Assembly (NCBI GenBank): GCA_030600505.1
Contig: JAUVLY010000020.1
Location: 1-10,244 of the forward strand
From: Candidatus Falkowiibacteriota bacterium
GTDB lineage: Bacteria > Patescibacteriota > Patescibacteriia > Patescibacteriales > UBA12075
Reading direction: 5' to 3'
Length of the DNA: 10,244 bases
Shown: positions 5,627 to 10,244 of the stretch, piece by piece
How the letters are laid out: every line of letters begins with the position of its first letter
Position numbering within the stretch: the first letter of the stretch is position 1
Translations under genes and position numbers: made by a program
Notes under the pieces: generated by a model
Told to the model about the DNA's origin: nothing
Databases searched by the model: none
What the model saw: only the letters and a program-made list of their open reading frames with translations

Positions 5627-7234
5627 CTATTTTCTTATTTTCCTCAACCCAAACTCCATCAACTCACTAGTCTCGTTAAAACTGACATCGCGGCTGCTCG
5701 CTCCCAGCGTAACAACTATAAGATTATCGCCATTGCCCGCCGGTATTCTGGTCATAAGACAATAGCCTGCCTCATCCAAGTAGCCGGTTTTTGAGCCAAT
5801 AATATTAAATTTATTTTGCCTGATAATATGATTAGTATTGCGCACCCGTTTGGATACGCCCGTACTAACAATAGTAAACCTATACTCCGGCATCACACTT
5901 GCCTTAGCAATTATCGGATGCGCAAGAACTTCTCTTGTTATTATAGCATAATCCTTAGCTGAACTCACGTTTTCCGGGGCCAATCCGCTGGGTTCAATAA
6001 ACACAGTCGTGCTCGCTCCCCACTCTTTAACCAGCTCATTCATTTTAGCGATAAAATCATCGCGTTTAAGCCCGCTTACCCGCACCAGGGTTTCAATCGT
6101 GTTATTGGACGAGCCGACCAATGAAGCATAAAGCAGGTCTTCAATCGTTAAACTTTCGCCATCGTCCAAATCCAAACTGGCCGATTCCCATTTATTAACA
6201 TGCTCATAATTATATTCTTCGTCACGCACGCTATATTCAACCACCCGGCTAAGTGTCGGCTTAGTATCCACAAATACTTTCGCGGCCACTAGTTTAGTGA
6301 GGCTGGCTAAAGGCAAAGTAGCGGTCGCGTTCTTCGCCCAAATGATCTTTTGGCTATTTTCTTCTATCACAATTCCGGCCACGGCGCTTATTCTCGGTTC
6401 TGTCCCCATGCCCAGCGCGGTGTTAACGCCCAATTCCATGTTATCGGAAGATTTGATGTATAGCGGTTCAATATAAATATCAACTATCCCTGCCCCCAGG
6501 CCGGCGATCCGGGCAAAAGCGTTTTTCTCCAGATCGATCACCCGATCCGGAAACAGTGAACGATCCGGACCATAATCATTTATTTCCACATCCACGAATT
6601 TACCATTCTCAAGGTTGCTAACCCTGATTATTGATCCCTTGGGAAAATCCGGTGAAGCGGCAAAGTTTCCCGGCTTATAGGCATACCAGCTGGCACGCCC
6701 GACACTAAGCACTTTGGGGAAAGAAAAAACCGCGATTCGCGCGTAAGGCAAATGAATCAGCGAGCGGACAAAATTTTCCTTGGCAAAATCCCGCGTTGGC
6801 AAAGGCCGCCAAGCCCCGACCGTACGATCGTAAAAAAATACTTGTTTATGGTTATTGGTCTGCTTTGTGTAGTGAAACTGGATATAAAAAGGCTTATGGT
6901 CGTTATAAGCGGCTTTATTTTTAAATTCAAATTGATAAAAATTACTCACCCGGTTCAAATTCCAGGGCTCGGGCAAATCTTCGTTCAGCTGGATTATTTC
7001 CACCGCTGTACTGGCCGTTAATATGCCCGGCACCAAGGACAGCTTTAATTCATCAAAACCGTTGACCGTATAGCCTTTAGCAATGGTCGGCTCATCTAAA
7101 TGCAAATTATATCCCTTATTTATGACCTCGGCATTAGCAATCGGGTAAGAAAAAAACCAGTCGCTTTGGCTGGTGGAGAAACAAGCTAATATAAGAAAAA
7201 AAACAACTAACAATAAATTTTTAAATTTTTGCAT
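5627..7234 (-). CDS. Secreted RlpA-like double-psi barrel fused to a D-Ala-D-Ala carboxypeptidase
   Basis: 535-residue exported protein that should act on peptidoglycan. Residues 1-20 are a signal peptide or anchor, with a possible signal peptidase site after ANA (33-35). Residues 36-175 are a beta-rich region I do not recognise. Residues 176-257 match the RlpA/double-psi barrel family: GRASWYAY (179-186), KGSIIRVSNLENGK (199-212), INDYGPD with D220, and RVIDLEKNAFARI (231-243). The histidine usual in RlpA lytic transglycosylases appears replaced (AASPDFP, S194), so this barrel may bind rather than cut. Residues 283-535 are an S11-type penicillin-binding domain with SLTK (311-314), SSN (375-377) and KTG (482-484), which removes terminal D-Ala. 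The gene lies upstream of ftsEX on the same strand, after its own extended -10 promoter. Confidence 0.9.
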   Translation of the reverse strand: MQKFKNLLLVVFFLILACFSTSQSDWFFSYPIANAEVINKGYNLHLDEPTIAKGYTVNGFDELKLSLVPGILTASTAVEIIQLNEDLPEPWNLNRVSNFYQFEFKNKAAYNDHKPFYIQFHYTKQTNNHKQVFFYDRTVGAWRPLPTRDFAKENFVRSLIHLPYARIAVFSFPKVLSVGRASWYAYKPGNFAASPDFPKGSIIRVSNLENGKFVDVEINDYGPDRSLFPDRVIDLEKNAFARIAGLGAGIVDIYIEPLYIKSSDNMELGVNTALGMGTEPRISAVAGIVIEENSQKIIWAKNATATLPLASLTKLVAAKVFVDTKPTLSRVVEYSVRDEEYNYEHVNKWESASLDLDDGESLTIEDLLYASLVGSSNNTIETLVRVSGLKRDDFIAKMNELVKEWGASTTVFIEPSGLAPENVSSAKDYAIITREVLAHPIIAKASVMPEYRFTIVSTGVSKRVRNTNHIIRQNKFNIIGSKTGYLDEAGYCLMTRIPAGNGDNLIVVTLGASSRDVSFNETSELMEFGLRKIRK

Positions 7235-7264
7235 TTGACTTTTTACTTAACTCGGCAATATAAT
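7235..7264 (+). promoter_or_regulatory. Promoter of the tRNA-Gly/tRNA-Thr transcript
   Basis: TTGACT (7235-7240) and TATAAT (7259-7264) on the plus strand, 18 nt apart. The start would be near 7271, about 75 nt before tRNA-Gly. The -35 box begins right after the ATG of the minus-strand peptidase gene. Confidence 0.6.
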
Positions 7265-7281
7265 TATAACATACCGAGTTA
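7248..7281. promoter_or_regulatory. Inverted repeat bracketing both divergent -10 boxes (operator-like)
   Basis: TAACTCGG (7248-7255) and CCGAGTTA (7274-7281) are perfect 8-bp inverted arms around an 18-nt core that holds both -10 boxes. A dimeric regulator could control both directions, but the right arm is also part of a degenerate repeat word, so it may be accidental. Confidence 0.3.
7263..7271 (-). promoter_or_regulatory. Extended -10 promoter of the carboxypeptidase gene
   Basis: On the minus strand TGTTATAAT (7271-7263) is a perfect extended -10 element. The -35 region is poor (TTCGTA-like, inside degenerate repeat words). The start would be near 7256, giving a leader of about 22 nt. 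The -10 box overlaps the -10 box of the divergent tRNA promoter by 2 nt. Confidence 0.6.
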
Positions 7282-7315
7282 CGAATTACGAATTTCTACT
7301 ACTTTGCAGGAAATT

Positions 7316-7350
7316 GCGGGCTTGCCCGCCGTAGCTTTAGCGTAGGCGGG
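7316..7350 (+). repeat. GC-rich hairpin repeat overlapping the tRNA-Gly 5' end
   Basis: CCCGCC (7325-7330) pairs with GGCGGG (7345-7350) around GTAGCTTTAGCGTA. The same CCCGC can instead pair with the upstream GCGGGC (7316-7321). The right arm contains the first five bases of tRNA-Gly. This kind of hairpin is a common dispersed repeat in Patescibacteria (from memory). Confidence 0.65.
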
Positions 7351-7417
7351 TGTCGTATAATGGTTATTACGCAAGCTTCCCAAGCTTGATACGAGGGTCC
7401 GATTCCCTTCACCCGCT
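7346..7417 (+). tRNA. tRNA-Gly (anticodon CCC), no encoded CCA
   Basis: Acceptor stem GCGGGTG/CACCCGC with discriminator T7417. The anticodon stem CAAGC/GCTTG encloses the loop TTCCCAA, giving anticodon CCC. The body closely resembles the bacterial glyU type. The T-loop reads TCCGATT, so the position normally modified to pseudouridine 55 is C. The 3' CCA must be added by an enzyme. Confidence 0.93.
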
Positions 7418-7423
7418 CATTTA

Positions 7424-7496
7424 GCCCACGTAGCTCATTTGGTAGAGCAATCCCCTCGTAAGGGATAGGTGATCGGTTCAAATCCGATCGTGGGCT
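7424..7496 (+). tRNA. tRNA-Thr (anticodon CGT), no encoded CCA
   Basis: Acceptor stem GCCCACG/CGTGGGC, discriminator T7496, anticodon stem ATCCC/GGGAT around loop CTCGTAA (anticodon CGT), T-arm ATCGG/CCGAT with canonical loop TTCAAAT. It begins 6 nt after tRNA-Gly, so both are likely cut from one transcript. A run of seven T follows at 7498-7504. Confidence 0.96.
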
Positions 7497-7504
7497 CTTT
7501 TTTT

Positions 7505-7533
7505 ATTCGCATGTGCCCCATTTGTAGCGGGGC
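7505..7533. repeat. Second copy of the palindromic repeat found in alaS, with hairpins downstream of tRNA-Thr
   Basis: Matches 1478-1506 at 26 of 29 positions, with hairpin GCCCC/GGGGC around ATTTGTAGC. It is followed by another small hairpin TTTCGC-GAA-GCGAAA (7534-7548) and by AT-rich filler up to the foldase stop at 7589. These hairpins sit between convergent transcripts, so they may also help termination in either direction. Confidence 0.75.
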
Positions 7534-7588
7534 TTTCGCGAAGCGAAATAACATTAATTTTTAATTCTTAATTTTTAATTATTAAGCT

Positions 7589-9277
7589 CTAGTCAACCAA
7601 GCTCCAGAGCTTATAATTTACAATTGATTCGTCAATATATTCGCTAAGGGTTTTCGCCCGGACATAGACGAAGCTCAAATATAAATTATCGCTTTTTTTA
7701 TCAAAACAGCGGAAAAGATAATATCCGTCGCTGGTAGTTATTATCTGGCTGACATCCCCTACACTCAAGCTGCTTACTTTCCCGTAATAAGCATACTCTT
7801 CTTCATCGTTGGGGCCAAGGGTGATCTGATCCTGGTCGTCGCCGTACTTATTGGCCACTTTAACAAAGTCACCGCTTTGGTCGATTAATTCTTTTATTTT
7901 TTTAATCCTTTTAATCCCCACCTGGTTGATATTTTGATCAAAAACTATCCTTTCATTTAAGAGTGCCCGGATATCGTCTTGCTGGATGGAAACACTTTCC
8001 GGCACCAAACCATAACGCCTGGCCAAATTATCAATTATTATTTTTTCTACAACCGCGACCTTAGTTGCTTTTATGAGTTCCTCGCCTTTCAAGCCCGATT
8101 GCTCCAAATAAGCACGGATATCCCGATATGTAAAATAATTTACTGTCCCCTCTTTGCTCACGTAAGCCGGTATTGGTATTAAACGGGCGATCTGGCGGGT
8201 AAATTTATTGTCTATATTATATTCAATAATTACAATCGTAAGTGAAGCATAAAAAAGTAACGCGGCCGCCACGCCAAATAAACCCAGCATGAGCGTCCGC
8301 TTATAAACGTTAAACATCTCCTTAGAAAAGATAGTAGCGCTCTGCTGCAGCCACTTTTTTGTCTTAATAATTTTTTCTTTACGCTCTTTTTTCTTAATTT
8401 CTCGTTGCCTCTTTACTTCCACTTTCTTTTCTCGTTGTTTCTCCCGCTTTGCTTGTTTTTTTTCCTTCTGCTTTTTTTTCTTCTCTGCTTTAAGCAGTCT
8501 TGCCTTTTCCCTTTTAGACATTGTCGCGGCCTTTGGCCTTGAATCATCTTTGGTTTCTTGGCTTTTTATTTTGCTGGCTATCAACTCATTATTAAAAGGG
8601 TTGATCCGGGAAATTTTCTTTTTCGGTTCCTCTTTTGGGCGAATATCAAGTATTTTACCGGCCGAGAGAAAATCAGTCGCTATTTCTTTGCCTTTTCCTT
8701 TTCGCGCTAATTTTTGCTCGGGCTCTTTTGCTGACTCTGGCTTTTTATCATGTCCTTTGACAAGCTCCCGGTTAAGCTCTTCACGCCATTTCTTTTTCTT
8801 TTCCTTACTTAATTTAATTACCGGTTCCTTGGATATCAGTTTAATTTCTTCCTTAGCCTGCCCTGCCTGTCCTGCCTGTCCCGAACTCTGTTGAGGGGAG
8901 CCCTGCTGAGGAGAATCGGATCGAGGGGAGCTTGCCGAAGGGGGTTTACTGATAATTTTCTTTTCTGGTATTTCTTCTTTTTGTCCGGGAATGATCTTGT
9001 TTATTTCGTCGCGAGCCTTGTCTCTCTCCTCTTTGCTTAATTTAATTTCCTGAACCGATTTAACTACTTCTTGCTTTTTTAATATTTTATTGATTATTTT
9101 CTTCTTTTGGAAAGGCTTTTTGACACCGTCAACTGCCGGCAAACTGCCGCTGGCTTCATTAATATCCGGCTTTTTTGCTACCCTCTTGTCGCTAATAGCA
9201 TCCAGCACTATCTTCCTGGATTTATCCAGTTCTTCCTTTGATATTTTTTTTACAGAGTCAACGTTTTTTTCTTCCAT
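7589..9277 (-). CDS. Membrane-anchored SurA/parvulin-like foldase with a long lysine-rich cytoplasmic region
   Basis: 562 residues from the ATG at 9277. An upstream TTG at 9364 would add 29 residues translated from a repeat, so I reject it. Residues 1-325 are highly charged. They contain three degenerate copies of a helix motif, KISKEELDKSRKIVLDAI (11-28), KLSKEERDKARDEINKII (79-96) and KLSKEKKKKWREELNREL (155-172), then a Ser/Pro/Gln linker with GQAGQAGQA (133-141) and a Lys/Arg/Glu-rich helix (253-308). One membrane segment lies at about 329-351. Outside is a SurA-N-like helical part (378-460) and a weak parvulin domain (462-526: FVKVANKYGDD, VSSLSVGDVSQIITTSDGYYLF). The likely role is folding of exported proteins, but prolyl isomerase activity is uncertain because the domain is degenerate. 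It follows the FtsB-like gene by 93 nt. Confidence 0.75.
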   Translation of the reverse strand: MEEKNVDSVKKISKEELDKSRKIVLDAISDKRVAKKPDINEASGSLPAVDGVKKPFQKKKIINKILKKQEVVKSVQEIKLSKEERDKARDEINKIIPGQKEEIPEKKIISKPPSASSPRSDSPQQGSPQQSSGQAGQAGQAKEEIKLISKEPVIKLSKEKKKKWREELNRELVKGHDKKPESAKEPEQKLARKGKGKEIATDFLSAGKILDIRPKEEPKKKISRINPFNNELIASKIKSQETKDDSRPKAATMSKREKARLLKAEKKKKQKEKKQAKREKQREKKVEVKRQREIKKKERKEKIIKTKKWLQQSATIFSKEMFNVYKRTLMLGLFGVAAALLFYASLTIVIIEYNIDNKFTRQIARLIPIPAYVSKEGTVNYFTYRDIRAYLEQSGLKGEELIKATKVAVVEKIIIDNLARRYGLVPESVSIQQDDIRALLNERIVFDQNINQVGIKRIKKIKELIDQSGDFVKVANKYGDDQDQITLGPNDEEEYAYYGKVSSLSVGDVSQIITTSDGYYLFRCFDKKSDNLYLSFVYVRAKTLSEYIDESIVNYKLWSLVD

Positions 9278-9290
9278 ATATGAATATTTG

Positions 9291-9364
9291 TTTGAGCCGT
9301 CCCGCATATTGCGGGGCGCGAAATTTTGTCGCTCGAAAGTCGCAGGCCAGAGGCCTAGCTCCAA
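9291..9364. repeat. Three-armed palindromic repeat, copy R1 (between ftsB-like gene and foldase gene)
   Basis: Outer stem GAGC (9294-9297) with GCTC (9358-9361). Arm 1 CCCGC-ATATT-GCGGG (9301-9315). Arm 2 closed by GCGA (9318-9321) with TCGC, its tip partly decayed. Arm 3 GGCC-AGA-GGCC (9345-9355). It fills most of the gap between the two genes. On the minus strand it has an open frame from a TTG that could be mistaken for an N-terminal extension of the foldase. Confidence 0.8.
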
Positions 9365-9370
9365 CGTGTC

Positions 9371-9787
9371 TTAATTAACAAAAAAATACTGCCACCATTT
9401 TTGCGGATTACGCGACCGCGTATTTTGGCTGGGGTGTTTGCTGTTTGCAGAATCTACTAAGGCAAAATTCAAACCTATACGCTCGTCCTTGATAACTGCC
9501 ACGGCCTCGCCTTCTTTGCGGTAATTTAAATTCACCCGGGCTTGTTCTTCAACGAATTGGTCGGTTTGCAAGTAATCCATCATACCTTTAAGCTCAGAAT
9601 TCTTTTCTTCCTGGGCCGCTATTTCCTTTTGTAAATCCTTAACTTCCTGGCTTACCTCATGTCTTTGGCTATATTTTTTTGCCAAAGGAAAACTGATGGA
9701 AAACAAAATCAAAATACCAAAAATACTAATAGTTATGGGATGAAGTATTACAGATATAATTAAATTGCGCTTCCTGGGACGAGGCAT
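9371..9787 (-). CDS. FtsB/DivIC-like septum formation initiator
   Basis: 138-residue bitopic membrane protein of the FtsB/DivIC family, a small divisome component that recruits and activates septal wall synthesis together with FtsL and FtsQ/DivIB. A basic cytoplasmic start MPRPRKR precedes one membrane segment (about 10-35), then a coiled coil (42-75, rich in E, K, Q with heptad spacing), then the family's C-terminal motif QFVEEQARVNLNYRKEGEAV (77-96). The tail to 138 is longer than in E. coli FtsB (about 103 residues) and ends in NPQKWWQYFF. Likely first gene of a unit with the foldase. I see no strong promoter and no Shine-Dalgarno sequence; repeats occupy the upstream region. Confidence 0.88.
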   Translation of the reverse strand: MPRPRKRNLIISVILHPITISIFGILILFSISFPLAKKYSQRHEVSQEVKDLQKEIAAQEEKNSELKGMMDYLQTDQFVEEQARVNLNYRKEGEAVAVIKDERIGLNFALVDSANSKHPSQNTRSRNPQKWWQYFFVN

Positions 9788-9859
9788 ATGTTTTAAAATT
9801 AGGATTTACGCGTTTGGTAACTTGTGTAATTTTCTATTCATATGTTAGCCTCTCCAATG

Positions 9860-9900
9860 TTTGAGCTGGGCCTCTGGCCCGCGAGTTTTCGAGCTCCAAC
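9860..9900. repeat. Three-armed palindromic repeat, shortened copy R3
   Basis: GAGC (9863-9866), arm 1 GGGCC-TCT-GGCCC (9868-9880), GCGAGTTTTCGA, and then directly the closing GCTCCAAC. Compared with R2 it lacks the second half of arm 2 and all of arm 3. Confidence 0.7.
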
Positions 9901-9910
9901 ATGTCCTTGT

Positions 9911-9977
9911 TTGAGCCGGGCGTCCCGCCCGCGAGTTTTCGATGCTCGAAAGTCGCAGGCCGGAGGCCTTGCTCCAA
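9911..9977. repeat. Three-armed palindromic repeat, complete copy R2
   Basis: Outer stem GAGC (9913-9916) with GCTC (9971-9974). Arm 1 GGGC-GTCCC-GCCC (9918-9930). Arm 2 GCGA (9931-9934) with TCGC (9953-9956), then TTTTCGA (9936-9942) with TCGAAAG (9946-9952) around TGC. Arm 3 GGCC-GGA-GGCC (9958-9968). All three arms lie on one outer stem, like a cloverleaf. Confidence 0.8.
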
Positions 9978-9985
9978 CGTATCTT

Positions 9986-10007
9986 TGTCCAGAGGCCTTG
10001 CTCCAAC
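9986..10007. repeat. Three-armed palindromic repeat, 3' fragment R4
   Basis: Only the end of the element (AGAGGCCTTGCTCCAAC) is present, directly after R2, so the cluster is a tandem of one shortened, one complete and one terminal piece. The rest of 9788-10061 is AT-rich with ATTCGTAA words near 10022-10054 and no gene. Confidence 0.65.
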
Positions 10008-10061
10008 TAAATCAAAATAGTATTCGTAAATCCGTAATGATTCGTAATTCGTAACAATTAT

Positions 10062-10244
10062 TTAATTTTTCGCGTAAAACAACTTAACTATTTCAATTAA
10101 CAAAATATTTATAAAACCTATGGCAATCGCGATTAACCAGACCTTCAAATCAATTAACGGCGAATTGTGGAGTAAATCACGGAGTGGCGGCCAATACGCG
10201 CTTAAAAGTAAAAGGCCAAAACTCACACCAACCGCTGCCACTAG
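10062..10244 (-). CDS. P-type cation-transporting ATPase, C-terminal end (partial)
   Basis: The minus-strand frame open to the window edge encodes the last 60 residues of a membrane protein, with stop TAA at 10062-10064. It shows two hydrophobic segments joined by the short extracytoplasmic stretch YWPPLRDLLHNSPLIDLKVW and ends in IEIVKLFYAKN. This fits the C-terminal transmembrane domain of calcium/proton-type P-type ATPases, where PPL followed by W and EIVK before a short basic tail is typical. The catalytic domains lie beyond the window, so the ion cannot be inferred. The gene is on the same strand as the ftsB-like gene but separated by the repeat cluster, so it is probably a separate transcript. 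Confidence 0.7.
   Translation of the reverse strand, partial: LVAAVGVSFGLLLLSAYWPPLRDLLHNSPLIDLKVWLIAIAIGFINILLIEIVKLFYAKN

Noticed and set aside
7299..7481. 60-residue minus-strand frame over tRNA-Gly and tRNA-Thr
   Set aside because: Antisense translation of tRNA genes (RVKGIGPSYQAWEA), again a known artefact.
9278..9364. 29-residue N-terminal extension of the foldase from a TTG at 9364
   Set aside because: It is the translation of repeat R1 and resembles the peptide read from R3 (ELGLWPA), so it reflects repeat sequence rather than protein.
9842..10054. 70-residue plus-strand frame near the right end
   Set aside because: It lies entirely on the repeat cluster and shows no protein features.

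Overview
The window looks like a piece of a Candidate Phyla Radiation (Patescibacteria) genome, most probably a Parcubacteria-type lineage. The evidence is a compact alanyl-tRNA synthetase of 634 residues without the usual C-terminal domain, a UPF0213-type GIY-YIG protein, a cell wall and division gene set (ftsX, ftsE, an ftsB/divIC-like gene, a DD-peptidase and a membrane-anchored foldase), AT-rich intergenic filler made of short degenerate words, and start codons with no convincing Shine-Dalgarno sequence. The assignment is an inference: no rRNA or marker phylogeny is available here. ftsX ends on TGA exactly where the conserved protein ends, so UGA appears to be a stop, which argues against the UGA=Gly lineages.

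Layout. Positions 1-346: AT-rich, no gene, one long imperfect hairpin. 347-2824, minus strand: a hicB-hicA toxin/antitoxin-like pair with alaS starting 5 nt after hicA, read from a good promoter at 2859-2887. 2908-3383, plus strand: promoter, tRNA-Gln(TTG), then about 350 nt with no gene but several hairpins and a strong terminator. 3395-3703, plus: GIY-YIG protein. 3788-5472, minus: ftsX and ftsE (ftsE is upstream), separated by a palindromic repeat. 5627-7234, minus: a secreted protein joining an RlpA-like double-psi barrel to a D-Ala-D-Ala carboxypeptidase. 7235-7281: two overlapping divergent promoters. 7346-7496, plus: tRNA-Gly(CCC) and tRNA-Thr(CGT). 7589-9277, minus: membrane protein with a long lysine-rich cytoplasmic part and an extracellular SurA/parvulin-like part. 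9371-9787, minus: FtsB/DivIC-like protein. 9860-10061: a cluster of three-armed palindromic repeats. 10062-10244, minus: C-terminal end of a P-type cation ATPase cut by the window edge.

How the genes fit. FtsEX, the FtsB-like protein, the DD-carboxypeptidase/RlpA fusion and the foldase form a plausible peptidoglycan remodelling and division neighbourhood. The tRNAs and alaS serve translation.

The most unusual content is not protein coding. At least four palindromic repeat families occur in 10 kb. One has a copy in frame inside alaS, apparently adding about 15 residues, in the manner of Rickettsia palindromic elements. One is a three-armed element with four full or partial copies. One separates ftsE from ftsX and appears to supply a stop codon and part of a promoter. 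The tRNA-Gln transcript is followed by a candidate structured RNA that contains two covarying copies of a 45-nt hairpin module.
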